A stretch of 36,510 bases of DNA from Candidatus Geothermincola primus (GCA_015711725.1 JACVIX010000016.1:1-36510), one strand, 5' to 3'; counted from the stretch's first letter, positions 16,549 through 25,373 are shown. Program-made: numbers and translations. The notes: generated from the letters alone by a model not told the origin.

Positions 16549-17667
16549 TCAAACGAGATGCCCGCCATCGCCCTCCTCAGCTTCGTCTTTCCGGTCATCC
16601 TCGGCCATAAGCTCCTTCAACCTGACGATTTTTTCCACCAATGCAGGATCCTTGCCGTTTAATAGGGCTAGGTAGACGCTGGCGAAATCGCCCAGTAGGA
16701 TAGTTCCCAGCAGTTTATCCACTAGGCTTTCTCCCCGCACATGGACCACGTCAATACCCCCTACGGTATCTTTGATCAGCTCCGAAGTCACCTCTACTCT
16801 TTTCACCACGCGGGGATGGCTCTCCTCATCCAGGAGGAAGATTAGCTCCACCAATCTGGAGAAATCGTCCAGTTGTTCCCATCCCACTATCTCGTTATGA
16901 TTCATCTCCGGAAGCGTATGGCAGAACGCGGGGGACTTAGAGTTCTCGTTGAACTGGCATTTCCAGCGATAGGCGGCGGCAGCTAAATATCCATCCATCC
17001 CGTAGACCACGGGGATCTTCCCCCAGACGCGGTGGGCAAGTTTCTTAGCGTAATTTTCACCCAAGGGCGACACTCTTCCCCATTGCCTAACCCGTTTCTC
17101 CAGGGCGGGAATGGATCGCTGGAGCTGCTCGGTGAAACCCCGAATCATTCCGATCTTTTCCAAAATGATCGCTATGGGCAAAAAGAGGAAGGGCAAAGCC
17201 GCCCTGGGCTGCAATCCGCCGGGCACCACCACAGCTAGCCAGTGGTTTTCTTCGGCTTTTCGTAGCAGGGCTCCTCCCGAGGTTATTGCCACCACCTGGC
17301 TTCCCTTGGACGCCACATGGTCTACGGCGGAAAGGGTCTCCTCGGTATTGCCCGAGTAACTCACCGCGAAAACCAATGTTTGAGAGGAATAGCGACTGGA
17401 AGGGATATATCCTCTATGCACTCGAAATGGTAGCCCTAACTCATCCCCAAACATGGCTTCGACAAGGTCTCCGCCGATGGCGGAGCCCCCCATGCCCAGA
17501 ACCGCGATCTCCCTTATCTCTCCCCCATGAGGCAAACCCTCTAACCCATCCACTAGGTCAAGCGCTTCCCTGCACAGCTTGGGGAAACCTTCCACCGCGT
17601 CGATCATGCCGGAGGGATCCATTTTACCGTATACTCCCACATCATCCAGATCAACCGCTACTTCCAT
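16549..17667 (-). CDS. Bifunctional phosphoglucose/phosphomannose isomerase
   Basis: This SIS-fold enzyme interconverts fructose-6-phosphate with glucose-6-phosphate and mannose-6-phosphate. The family pattern is clear: VLGMGGSAIGGDL near residue 60, VSYSGNTEETLSA, PGGLQPRAALPFLFLP and PEMNHNEIVGWEQL, which carries the catalytic Glu and His. Length is 372 aa, somewhat longer at the C-terminus than most, with an acidic tail. The second of two nearby ATGs (17667) is chosen because AAAGG is six bases upstream; it is too close to the first at 17673. It is transcribed away from the phosphohexomutase gene, which uses mannose- or glucose-6-phosphate. Confidence 0.92.
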   Translation of the reverse strand: MEVAVDLDDVGVYGKMDPSGMIDAVEGFPKLCREALDLVDGLEGLPHGGEIREIAVLGMGGSAIGGDLVEAMFGDELGLPFRVHRGYIPSSRYSSQTLVFAVSYSGNTEETLSAVDHVASKGSQVVAITSGGALLRKAEENHWLAVVVPGGLQPRAALPFLFLPIAIILEKIGMIRGFTEQLQRSIPALEKRVRQWGRVSPLGENYAKKLAHRVWGKIPVVYGMDGYLAAAAYRWKCQFNENSKSPAFCHTLPEMNHNEIVGWEQLDDFSRLVELIFLLDEESHPRVVKRVEVTSELIKDTVGGIDVVHVRGESLVDKLLGTILLGDFASVYLALLNGKDPALVEKIVRLKELMAEDDRKDEAEEGDGGHLV

Positions 17668-18261
17668 CTCCATCCTTTCGATTGACTCGATAGGGCCTCG
17701 CTATCTCGCATAATCGCCAAGATGCGCTTGCCGCCCACCAATATGACTCAACAAAATATGATTCAATAGATTATATATTATAAATTATATGCCCTTCCAT
17801 TCATTCCTGTGCCGCAACATTTATCCTCCCCTCCCACTCCATGACATGGAAAAACCAACTGCGCTCGCCCTCGTACTGGCAAACATTTACGCTTCCTTCA
17901 CAGCTCCGCTCTTTTTGAGAAGAAACCATATCTCGCCTCTCTCCCGCCCAACCCAAGGACCTGAGGGCATATCGCCCAAAACTGTTCTATCCCAAGGAAA
18001 AGTTATCGTCTATTCCTCTATCCATCCAGGCTTGAATACGGCGCAACTTCCTTACCGCATGGCCATGGGCTGAGGTTGGCAGCAATATCCTCGCCTAATT
18101 TCCGCCCCCTTTTTTATATCCGCAACGACCAATCCCCACCAACGCCTTCCGCGCATTGCCAAAAATAATTCGGCGTTCCCCCGGCTTTCTTTCTCAACCT
18201 AACTACTCCCTCATCGAATCCCTGTTCAAATATCCGCGTGTTTATTGTTATCATAGATAGC
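17668..18261. other. Divergent intergenic region, about 590 bp
   Basis: No gene is supported on either strand; a 94-codon plus-strand frame at 17789 lacks a ribosome site and any family resemblance. The interval must hold promoters for the isomerase (minus) and the mutase (plus). An AT-rich block at about 17755-17790 contains several TATAAT-like strings on the minus strand and TTGAAT-N17-TATTGG, none decisive. The plus-strand promoter is listed separately. Confidence 0.45.
18225..18254 (+). promoter_or_regulatory. Probable promoter giving leaderless mutase mRNA
   Basis: TTCAAA (18225-18230, 4 of 6 matches) and TATCAT (18249-18254, 5 of 6) are 18 bp apart. Only seven bases separate the -10 from the ATG at 18262, so transcription would begin at or next to the start codon. 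No Shine-Dalgarno site precedes this ATG, which agrees with a leaderless mRNA. Confidence 0.5.
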
Positions 18262-19608
18262 ATGAAAGTAGATCCCAATATCTTCAAGGCTTACGACATA
18301 AGGGGTATCTATCCCCAACAAATCAACGAAGAGATCTCTATACAGATAGGTAGGGCATTCGTGGAATTCTTAGGGGAGAAGAAGATCTTGGTGGGAAGAG
18401 ACATGCGCATCTCCTCCCCCTCTCTCTCCCGCGCCTTTATCCAAGGGGTCAATCTTCAGGGCGCCGACGCGGTGGATATCGGCCTCTGCTCCACCGACAT
18501 GATCTACTTCGCATCCGGGAAGTTGGATCTCCCTGGAGCGATGTTCACCGCCTCCCACAACCCCAAGGAGTATAACGGATTGAAGATCTGCCGGCGAAAA
18601 GCCGCCCCCATCAGCGAGGATACTGGCATCGCCGAGATAAGGGACCTGGTGCTCGCGGGCAAGTTTCAGGACTCACCTCGGAGGGGGATAGTGGAAGAGA
18701 TGAACCTGCTCGAGGATTATGTCCAGCATTCCCTGCGGTTCATTGACGTCAACTCGATAAAACCGCTTAAAGTGGTGGTGGACGCGGGCAATGGAATGGC
18801 TGGGATGCTCGTCCCCGCCATGTTCAAATATCTCCCGGTGAAAACCATCCCCTACTGTTTCGAACTGGACGGGAGCTTCCCTCACCATCAGCCCAGCCCC
18901 ATCGAGCCAGAAAATATCCGTCTGCTGCAAGATTGGGTGCTGGAAAACCAGGCGGACCTGGGTATGGCCTTCGACGGGGACGCGGATCGGGTGTTTTTCG
19001 TGGACAACTTGGGAAACCCCATAAGCGGATCAACCATCACCGCCTTAGTAGCTAAGAGAATTCTTCAGACCCATCCCGGCGAAAAGATCATCTACAACTG
19101 CATCAATAGCTGGATAGTGCCGGAGACCATTCGCGCCAACGGGGGCATCCCCTTAAGAGAAAGGGTGGGTCACTCCTTCATCAAGCAGACCATGGCGGAG
19201 GAGGGAGCCATCTTCGCTGGCGAGCACTCCGGCCACTACTACTTCAGGGACAATTTCCGGGCGGACTCCGGGCTGATCGCCGCCCTAATCGTGCTGGAGA
19301 TTATCAGCCTTGAAGACAAACCCCTATCCGAGATCATCAAACCTTTCCAGAAATACTTCAACAGCGGGGAGATCAACAGCGAGGTCGCGGACATCCCGAG
19401 GAAACTGGAAGAGATAGCGGAACGTTACTCCGAAGGGAAAGTGGATCGCCTCGACGGCATCACCGTGGAATTTCCGGACTGGTGGTTCAACGTGCGACCA
19501 TCTAACACCGAACCCCTACTCCGCCTCAACCTAGAGGCAAAATCTAAGGAGCTTATGGAAGAAAAGACCAGAGAGGTGTTGTCGATAATCCGCGGTGAAA
19601 ATCGATGA
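18262..19608 (+). CDS. Phosphomannomutase / phosphoglucomutase
   Basis: This alpha-D-phosphohexomutase-superfamily enzyme probably acts on mannose-6- or glucose-6-phosphate. It has FKAYDIRG at residues 8-15, the phosphoserine loop TASHNPKEYNG (S98), metal loop AFDGDADR, sugar-binding GEHSGHYYF and phosphate-binding RPSNTEPLLRL. The GEHSGHYYF and FKAYDIRG forms mark the PMM/PGM branch and not GlmM. Length is 448 aa. The GTG eight codons upstream is less likely. It is followed by truA after 31 bp. Together with the adjacent isomerase it could supply mannose-1-phosphate for GDP-mannose or glucose-1-phosphate. Confidence 0.93.
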   Translation: MKVDPNIFKAYDIRGIYPQQINEEISIQIGRAFVEFLGEKKILVGRDMRISSPSLSRAFIQGVNLQGADAVDIGLCSTDMIYFASGKLDLPGAMFTASHNPKEYNGLKICRRKAAPISEDTGIAEIRDLVLAGKFQDSPRRGIVEEMNLLEDYVQHSLRFIDVNSIKPLKVVVDAGNGMAGMLVPAMFKYLPVKTIPYCFELDGSFPHHQPSPIEPENIRLLQDWVLENQADLGMAFDGDADRVFFVDNLGNPISGSTITALVAKRILQTHPGEKIIYNCINSWIVPETIRANGGIPLRERVGHSFIKQTMAEEGAIFAGEHSGHYYFRDNFRADSGLIAALIVLEIISLEDKPLSEIIKPFQKYFNSGEINSEVADIPRKLEEIAERYSEGKVDRLDGITVEFPDWWFNVRPSNTEPLLRLNLEAKSKELMEEKTREVLSIIRGENR

Positions 19609-19639
19609 ACTCCATTAAATCACAAACGAGAAATCTGCC

Positions 19640-20374
19640 ATGCCCAATATAAAGTTGATTATCGAATACGATGGGGGAGGATATTTCGGCTTCCAGAAAC
19701 AGCCCAACCTACCTACCATCCAGGGAGAGTTGGAGAGAGTCTTAAACGATCTGGTTTTTTTGGAATCCCCAATCTACTGCGCTGGGCGCACCGATGCGGG
19801 AGTGCACGCGCGTGGACAGGTGGTAAATTTCAAAGCCTCCACGCGCGTCCCCATAAACAGGCTCCCAGCGGCGCTGAACGCCCGCCTTCCCTCCGACATC
19901 GTGGTTAAACACGTTGAGGTGGTTCCCGAGGATTTTCACGCGAGGAAAAGCGCCTTGAAGCGGGAATATGGTTATTATATCCATAACGCTTCCTATCCCC
20001 CAGCCATAGGGAGACAATACTGCTATCACTACCCCCTCAAGCTAGACACCGAAGCCATCAACCAGAGTATGAGATTGATCATAGGGACTCACGATTTCTC
20101 CTCATTCTGCCGCACGGAAGAGGGTAAATCTTATCTTCGAGAAGTCTATGAGGCGTACTGCCGGGCCCTGGACGACCATCAGGTGGTAATCAGAGTGGTG
20201 GCCAACGCCTTCGCCTACATGATGATGAGGATGCTTTGCGGAAGCCTTCTTGAGGTGGGCAGAGGTAGGTGGTCGGTACCTTATTTCCAGGAGGTTCTTC
20301 AGGCTAAGGACAACTCTCTATCCGCCGCAGCCTTGCCACCCGAGGGGCTGGTCCTGGAAAAGGTCTATTACTGA
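19640..20374 (+). CDS. truA: tRNA pseudouridine(38-40) synthase TruA
   Basis: TruA makes pseudouridine at positions 38-40 in tRNA anticodon arms. The catalytic aspartate is D52 in AGRTDAGVHARGQVV. Other typical parts are IEYDGGGYFGFQ and a C-terminal NAFAYMMMRMLCGSLLEVG segment. Length of 244 aa is normal. The ATG has only a weak GAG-type site upstream. It follows the mutase by 31 bp, probably in one mRNA, and is convergent with rplQ. In many Actinomycetota and Bacillota truA follows rplQ in the same direction, so the orientation here is unusual. Confidence 0.96.
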   Translation: MPNIKLIIEYDGGGYFGFQKQPNLPTIQGELERVLNDLVFLESPIYCAGRTDAGVHARGQVVNFKASTRVPINRLPAALNARLPSDIVVKHVEVVPEDFHARKSALKREYGYYIHNASYPPAIGRQYCYHYPLKLDTEAINQSMRLIIGTHDFSSFCRTEEGKSYLREVYEAYCRALDDHQVVIRVVANAFAYMMMRMLCGSLLEVGRGRWSVPYFQEVLQAKDNSLSAAALPPEGLVLEKVYY

Positions 20375-20478
20375 AAACAAAAAATAGCCTTCAGGAAACG
20401 GAAACTAATACTTGAAAACCATTGCGCTGGAAGACACCGGAAGCCAAGCGAGTCATCTATCTTAAAAAACCTCGCAAT

Positions 20479-20512
20479 AATCTGGCATAAAAGTCCCAGA
20501 TTGATTTTTTTT
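20479..20512 (+). terminator. Rho-independent terminator after truA, probably bidirectional
   Basis: The stem AATCTGG (20479-20485) pairs exactly with CCAGATT (20496-20502), followed by eight T residues at 20505-20512. On the minus strand the same hairpin is followed nine bases later by six T residues (20464-20469). A GCGAGG just before that tract can pair with CCTCGC near 20540, so it may also end the rplQ transcript. Confidence 0.8.
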
Positions 20513-20573
20513 CAAAATGAAAATATATAAACGTCAGGCAACGCGAGGCAATAATCCTTTCTTGGATGGGCGA

Positions 20574-20927
20574 CTACACAAACTCGATAATGGCCATGGG
20601 GGCCGCGTCTCCCAGCCTGGGACCTAACTTGATTATTCGGGTATAACCCCCTTGACGATCCTCATAGCGGGGACCTATATCTGTAAACAGCTTGTGCACC
20701 ACCGCTCGGTCCTGAATAATCGCCAATGCCTGCCTGCGTGAGTGCAAGCCTCCCTCCTTAGCCAAAGTCACCAGCTTCTCGGCCAATGGCTGCATCTCTT
20801 TGGCTTTAGCCTGAGTTGTTTTTATCTTTTCATGCTCTATAAGCGCTTTGGCCAGATTGGCGAGAATGGCTTTCTGGTGAGCAGAGCCACCTCCCAGCCT
20901 TCTTCCCTTCTTCGGCGCTGGCATCAT
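20574..20927 (-). CDS. rplQ: 50S ribosomal protein L17
   Basis: L17 lies near the peptide tunnel exit of the large subunit. It shows [47 protein letters not shown] and the end [20 protein letters not shown]. The length of 117 aa is typical. Two adjacent ATGs (20927 and 20924) are possible, with AGGAGAG upstream. It is the last gene of the alpha operon, 44 bases after rpoA, and ends facing truA across about 200 bp. Confidence 0.97.
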   Translation of the reverse strand: MMPAPKKGRRLGGGSAHQKAILANLAKALIEHEKIKTTQAKAKEMQPLAEKLVTLAKEGGLHSRRQALAIIQDRAVVHKLFTDIGPRYEDRQGGYTRIIKLGPRLGDAAPMAIIEFV

Positions 20928-20971
20928 CAATCACTCTCTCCTAGGATGTTCGCTTCTTCCCTCGACTAGAC

Positions 20972-21910
20972 TCATTCGCTTTTCTTCAATTCCAGCCCTA
21001 TCTCGGCGAGTTTCGCGTTAACCTGCTCGATAGACCTGGAGCCAAAATTCCTCATACTCAACAGATCTTCCTCGGATCTCTCGATCAACTGCCCCACGGT
21101 TCGGATACCCTCCCGGTGCAGGCAATTCAAAGCTCTCACCGGCAACTCCAGTTCATCGATGGACATCTCCAGCACGGCGGACATAGGCCCCGCTTCCACC
21201 TCGGCGAAGGGCTTCACCTCCAGCTCCGTGGAGAGGGAGGAGAAGAGGGCTATATGTTCAATCAGCACTTTCGCCGCCATGGTGAGGGCGTCATCCGGTT
21301 TGATGCTGCCATTGGTGTGCACATCCAGCGTGAGCCGATCATAGTCGGTTCGCTGCCCCACCCTGCAGTTGGTCACCTTAAAAGCTACCCTGGTTATAGG
21401 TGAAAACATGGCGTCCAATGGGATGGTGCCTCCCACCTCCCTCTCTCGAGGGCTCCTCTCCACCGGGACGTATCCCCTCCCTTTCTCCGCGACCATCTCC
21501 ATCTTCAGCACCCCATCCTTGTTGAGGGTCGCCAGTTTCAATTCGGGATTCAATATCTCCACCTGGCTGGGAGCGATAATATCAGCGGCGGTGACCGTCT
21601 TGGCTCCCTTCTCGTCTAAGTACAGGGAAACTGGCCCGTTTTCGTGCATGCGAATAACCAGGCTCTTCAAGTTGAGAATGAGCTCGATGGTGTCCTCCTT
21701 CATCCCCGGTATAGTGGAGAATTCGTGTTTTACCTTGTCGATTTTTATCTGGGTAATAGCGGCTCCTGGGATGGAGGAGAGAAGGATTCTACGCATGGAG
21801 TTACCCATAGTATATCCCCAACCCCTCTCCAGGGGTTCCACCACGAATCTACCGAAGTTGTCTTCCAACTCTTCAACTATTATCTTTGGTTTCTGCATCT
21901 CAAGGACCAA
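20972..21910 (-). CDS. rpoA: RNA polymerase alpha subunit
   Basis: The alpha subunit starts assembly of RNA polymerase and contacts activators and UP elements. The N-terminal domain has FVVEPLERGWGYTMGNSMRRILLSS, here quoted as its conserved start FVVEPLERGWGYT, and a zipper-like dimer region. The C-terminal domain has LPVRALNCLHREGIRTVGQL and RNFGSRSIEQV. The length of about 312 aa is standard. The start is uncertain: the ATG at 21916 is only two bases from GGAGG, while a TTG at 21910 is eight bases from it. I chose the TTG because several neighbours use TTG with similar spacing. Confidence 0.95.
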   Translation of the reverse strand: MVLEMQKPKIIVEELEDNFGRFVVEPLERGWGYTMGNSMRRILLSSIPGAAITQIKIDKVKHEFSTIPGMKEDTIELILNLKSLVIRMHENGPVSLYLDEKGAKTVTAADIIAPSQVEILNPELKLATLNKDGVLKMEMVAEKGRGYVPVERSPREREVGGTIPLDAMFSPITRVAFKVTNCRVGQRTDYDRLTLDVHTNGSIKPDDALTMAAKVLIEHIALFSSLSTELEVKPFAEVEAGPMSAVLEMSIDELELPVRALNCLHREGIRTVGQLIERSEEDLLSMRNFGSRSIEQVNAKLAEIGLELKKSE

Positions 21911-21951
21911 GGACATTCCCTCCTATCATCCTGATAATTTAATGTTCGTTA

Positions 21952-22578
21952 TTATTTCGAGTAAAGCTCCACGATCAAGGACTCCTTAACCGGTATATCT
22001 ATCTCTTCCCGCTTGGGCATGGCTACCACTTCGATCCTGCGCTTATCCAGGTCTACCTTCAACCAAGAGGGGAAATTCCTCCCCTCGGCGAGTTTGACCG
22101 CGTTCATCACCCTTGCCGAATCCCTGCTCTTGGGCGACACCTCCACCACATCTCCTTCCTTGAGACGCGCGGAGGGGATATTCAGCTTCCTGCCATTCAG
22201 TAAAATATGACCGTGCCTGACCATCTGCCTGGCATCGTTACGTGAGGTGGCGAGCCCACCCCGATATAAAACATTGTCCACCCGAGTCTCCAGGATGCGA
22301 AGGAGGTTCTCTCCCGTGATTCCCTTCTGCCTAGCGGCGATTTTATAATAATTTCTGAACTGTCTCTCCAGGACTCCGTATGTCCTTTTAGCTTTTTGTT
22401 TCTCCCTCAACTGCAGTAAGTACTCGGTCTCCTTGACCCGCCCCCGGCCATGCTCCCCAGAGGGGTAAGGCCTTCTCTCCATGGCGCATTTATCCGTCTC
22501 GCACCTCTCCCCTTTGAGAAAGAGCTTCACTCGCTCACGACGGCACTTTTTACAGGAAGGTTGGGTGTCTCTCGCCAT
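21952..22578 (-). CDS. rpsD: 30S ribosomal protein S4, zinc-ligand form
   Basis: S4 starts 30S assembly by binding the 5' domain of 16S rRNA. The N-terminus has four cysteines (CKKC near residues 9-12 and the pair in RCETDKC), the zinc-binding form. The S4 RNA-binding domain has RLDNVLYRGG-like TRVDNVLYRGG, then RQMVRHGHILLNGRKLNIPS. Length is 208 aa. The ATG has GAGGTG upstream. Its position between rpsK and rpoA is shared by Actinomycetota and some Bacillota. Confidence 0.97.
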   Translation of the reverse strand: MARDTQPSCKKCRRERVKLFLKGERCETDKCAMERRPYPSGEHGRGRVKETEYLLQLREKQKAKRTYGVLERQFRNYYKIAARQKGITGENLLRILETRVDNVLYRGGLATSRNDARQMVRHGHILLNGRKLNIPSARLKEGDVVEVSPKSRDSARVMNAVKLAEGRNFPSWLKVDLDKRRIEVVAMPKREEIDIPVKESLIVELYSK

Positions 22579-22590
22579 TGTCTCACACCT

Positions 22591-22986
22591 CTATACCCTT
22601 CTACGCTTCGGCGGGCGACAACCATTATGGGGCTGGGGAGTGACGTCGGTGATGCTCACCACCTCCAGGCCATTGGCCTGAAGGGTTCTTATCGCCGTCT
22701 CTCTTCCAGAACCAGGTCCTTTCACAAAAACGTCCACCTTCTTCATCCCATGTTCCTGAGCTTTTTTGGCCGCGTTCTCCGCCGCCACCTGAGCGGCGAA
22801 GGGAGTGCTTTTACGCGAACCCTTGAAACCCACGGTTCCCGCACTAGCCCAGACAATGGTGTTACCCTGTTTGTCGGTGATGGTGATAATGGTGTTGTTG
22901 AAGGTGGACTTGATATGAGCCTCGCCATGTAGAACATTTTTCTTTTCTCTTTTTCTAACCCTGGTTCTTCCTCTCGGTCTTGCCAA
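22591..22986 (-). CDS. rpsK: 30S ribosomal protein S11
   Basis: S11 lies on the 30S platform near the E-site mRNA. The core has [48 protein letters not shown] and the end PPKRRRV. Length is 131 aa. I place the start at the TTG at 22986, seven bases from GGAGG; a GTG two codons upstream is almost touching that site. It follows rpsM and precedes rpsD with short gaps. Confidence 0.96.
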   Translation of the reverse strand: MARPRGRTRVRKREKKNVLHGEAHIKSTFNNTIITITDKQGNTIVWASAGTVGFKGSRKSTPFAAQVAAENAAKKAQEHGMKKVDVFVKGPGSGRETAIRTLQANGLEVVSITDVTPQPHNGCRPPKRRRV

Positions 22987-23046
22987 AGCCACTCCTCCTG
23001 TGTTTTTTATCGCTTACATGCTTTTAATATTTACATAAAGTCAAAA

Positions 23047-23421
23047 TCATTTCTTCTTCCTCTTCACGCCCACTGTCTTCCTGGGTCCTTTACGGGTACG
23101 CGCGTTTGTATGGGTACGCTGCCCCCTAACCGGAAGACCCATGCGATGACGCAAACCCTGATAGCAACCGATCTCCATCTTTCTCTTGATGTTCTGCGCC
23201 ACCTCCCTGCGCAGGTCACCTTCCACTTTGAGGTTCTGATCGATATACTGCCTTAAGCGCACCACTTCCTCATCGGTCAGATCCCGCGCCCTGGTGTCTG
23301 GATTAATCTGGCACGCCTGCAACGCCTGCTTCGCCCTAGTCCTGCCAATCCCATATATGTAGGTCAGGGCTACCTCCATCCTCTTGTCCCTGGGAAGATC
23401 TACTCCCGCGATTCTAGCCAA
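23047..23421 (-). CDS. rpsM: 30S ribosomal protein S13
   Basis: S13 sits in the 30S head and makes bridges to the 50S subunit. Motifs are [47 protein letters not shown] and the basic end RKGPRKTVG. Length is 124 aa. The start codon is TTG at 23421, with GGAGG about eight bases upstream. It follows rpmJ by 21 bases. Confidence 0.97.
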   Translation of the reverse strand: MARIAGVDLPRDKRMEVALTYIYGIGRTRAKQALQACQINPDTRARDLTDEEVVRLRQYIDQNLKVEGDLRREVAQNIKRKMEIGCYQGLRHRMGLPVRGQRTHTNARTRKGPRKTVGVKRKKK

Positions 23422-23442
23422 GTTCGCCTACCTCCCTTTTCC

Positions 23443-23556
23443 TCAGCCTTGCCTCTGTTTATGCCTGGGGTTCTGACAGATAACCAGCACCCGGCCGTGG
23501 CGTCTAATCACTTTGCATTTCTCACACATCTTCTTAACCGATGGCCTTACCTTCAC
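23443..23556 (-). CDS. rpmJ: 50S ribosomal protein L36, zinc-binding form
   Basis: This 37-codon gene encodes L36, starting [18 protein letters not shown] and ending with NPRHKQRQG. It keeps the C-X2-C-X12-C-X4-H zinc ligands, so it is the C+ form. The start is GTG at 23556 with GGTGAT just upstream, and the stop is TGA at 23443. It sits between infA and rpsM, its usual place. Confidence 0.97.
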   Translation of the reverse strand: MKVRPSVKKMCEKCKVIRRHGRVLVICQNPRHKQRQG

Positions 23557-23604
23557 CGCTATCACCTATCCTCGACCTTTGAGTTAACGACTTCGTCATA
23601 TGCG

Positions 23605-23826
23605 TTACTTGTAGCGATAGACGATCCTTCCTCGAGTGAGATCGTAGGGGGACATTTCGATTACCACGCGATCCCCTGGAAGGATCTTGATATAATGCAT
23701 GCGCATCTTTCCGGAGATATGCGCTAGCACTTTATGCCCATTGTCCAGCTCGACCTTGAACATGGCGTTGGGCAATGGTTCTAAAACGGTTCCCTCAATC
23801 TCTAATAAATTCTCCTTTTTTATCAA
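23605..23826 (-). CDS. infA: Translation initiation factor IF-1
   Basis: IF-1 blocks the A site during initiation. The OB fold is complete: [33 protein letters not shown] and the end [15 protein letters not shown]. The usual IF-1 begins about 10 residues before EGTV, so the start is most likely the TTG at 23826 (AGGAA upstream, 73 aa). The frame is open eight codons further upstream, and a GTG lies two codons before. It lies about 100 bp after map and about 50 bp before rpmJ. Confidence 0.95.
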   Translation of the reverse strand: MIKKENLLEIEGTVLEPLPNAMFKVELDNGHKVLAHISGKMRMHYIKILPGDRVVIEMSPYDLTRGRIVYRYK

Positions 23827-23928
23827 ATTCACAAATTCCTGTAAGCGCAAATACCTTTCAAATCTAAATATAACACCAGAATTTAAATACTATCAAAATT
23901 TATTCCTCAAGTCTATACTTATTTATGT

Positions 23929-24678
23929 TCATGGCATTGTCAGGATCAGAGGGTCCTCATCGGAGACCGCCACGGTATGCTCGAAATGGGCGGAAAGTTT
24001 GCGGTCCTTGGTCCTTACCGTCCATCCGTCTTCGCCCACTTCCACCTCATAAGTCCCTTGATTTACCATGGGCTCCAGCGCGAAGACCATCCCTTTCTCC
24101 AAACGCGGCCCCCTCCCGGGAGGACCGTAATTGGGTATCTGTGGTTCCTCATGCATATTCCTGCCGATGCCATGACCCACGAACTGAATCACCACGGAAA
24201 AACCATCGTCCTCCACAACCGTCTGGATAGCGTGAGAAACGTCGCCAAGGAAATTGCCTTTCCTGCAGCGATCGATGCCAGCATAGAGGGCGCGCTCGGT
24301 AGTGTGGATAAGCCTAAGGGTCTCCGGCGGAATATTATCCCCCACGGTGAAAGTCTTAGCCGCATCCGCTTGGTAGCCACCTAGAATAACCCCCACATCT
24401 ATCCCGATGATATCCCCTTCCCGTAGCTTGGTTGAATCGGGTATACCGTGGACCACCACCTCGTTGATGGAGGTGCAGATAGACTTGGGGAACCCCTGGT
24501 AACCCAAGAAAGAGGGTTTGCCACCTTTGCTGCGAATATAATCGTCGGCTATCCTATCCAGATAATCGGTCCTTACCCCCGCCCTTATATTTTTCTCCAG
24601 CAAATCGAGGGTACCCGCCACTATCTTTCCCGCCTTCCTCATCTTCTTGATCTCTTTGTCCGATTTGATAATTATCAC
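23929..24678 (-). CDS. map: Methionine aminopeptidase, type I
   Basis: This enzyme removes the initiator methionine from nascent proteins. The five metal ligands are visible: GIDVGVILGGYQAD (two Asp), GHGIGRNMHEEP (His), FALEPMVNQG (Glu) and the final HFEHTVAV (Glu). Length of 249 aa marks the short type Ia form without an N-terminal zinc extension. The start is GTG with GAGG five bases upstream. It lies between adk and infA, the order common in Gram-positive phyla. Confidence 0.97.
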   Translation of the reverse strand: MIIIKSDKEIKKMRKAGKIVAGTLDLLEKNIRAGVRTDYLDRIADDYIRSKGGKPSFLGYQGFPKSICTSINEVVVHGIPDSTKLREGDIIGIDVGVILGGYQADAAKTFTVGDNIPPETLRLIHTTERALYAGIDRCRKGNFLGDVSHAIQTVVEDDGFSVVIQFVGHGIGRNMHEEPQIPNYGPPGRGPRLEKGMVFALEPMVNQGTYEVEVGEDGWTVRTKDRKLSAHFEHTVAVSDEDPLILTMP

Positions 24679-24731
24679 TAAAACCTCACCACATCGAGTA
24701 TATCGAGCACTTTAACTGAGCATAGGGATTT

Positions 24732-25373
24732 TCAGCCCAGCACCCTCCTTATGGAAGCCATTACCTCTTCCATAGGCCGGTCTCCATCTATATCCACCAG
24801 GAGTCCTCTTTCTTGGTAGTACTGAATCAGGGGTTCGGTCTTCTCCCTATACTCTTCCAAGCGACGTCTCACCGCTTCTTCTTTATCGTCATCCCTCTGA
24901 TAGAGCTCCCCACCACAGGAATCACACCGTCCCTCGACCTCCGGTGGATCGAATTCCACGTGATAGTTGCGGTCACAACGAGAGCAGGTGCGCCTTCCCG
25001 ATATTCTCCTCACCAGAACCTCATCGGGAACGCTGAAATTCAACACATGATCCAAGGCCAAACCCCTTGCCGCCAACACATCCCCCAGAGCATCCGCTTG
25101 AGCGATAGTCCGGGGAAAGCCATCTAGGATAAAACCTCCATCGCAATCCTCTCGGGAGAGGCGATCCGCAACAATATCGATAACCACTTGATCCGGCACC
25201 AGCAATCCTTTGTCCATGTACTCCTTAGCCTTGACTCCCAGCTCGGTTCCTTGCTTGAGGTTCTCCCTGAAAATATCCCCCGTGGAGATATGGGGTATGG
25301 AATATAACTCGCTCAGCCTCACCGCCTGAGTCCCTTTACCCGCTCCGGGCGGCCCCAACAGGATTATATTCAT
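24732..25373 (-). CDS. adk: Adenylate kinase, zinc-LID form
   Basis: This enzyme interconverts ATP + AMP and 2 ADP. The P-loop is GPPGAGKGTQ (residues 7-16), followed by STGDIFR and LDGFPRTIAQA. The LID carries two CxxC pairs (CSRC and CDSC, 16 residues apart), the zinc-stabilised form usual in Gram-positive bacteria and thermophiles. Length is 213 aa. A strong GAGGAGGAG site precedes the ATG. About 165 bp separate it from secY, and a stable hairpin sits in that gap. Confidence 0.97.
   Translation of the reverse strand: MNIILLGPPGAGKGTQAVRLSELYSIPHISTGDIFRENLKQGTELGVKAKEYMDKGLLVPDQVVIDIVADRLSREDCDGGFILDGFPRTIAQADALGDVLAARGLALDHVLNFSVPDEVLVRRISGRRTCSRCDRNYHVEFDPPEVEGRCDSCGGELYQRDDDKEEAVRRRLEEYREKTEPLIQYYQERGLLVDIDGDRPMEEVMASIRRVLG

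Noticed and set aside
17789-18073. 94-codon plus-strand open frame
   Set aside because: No ribosome site, no family resemblance, and an unlikely composition; the reverse strand also shows no continuous gene.
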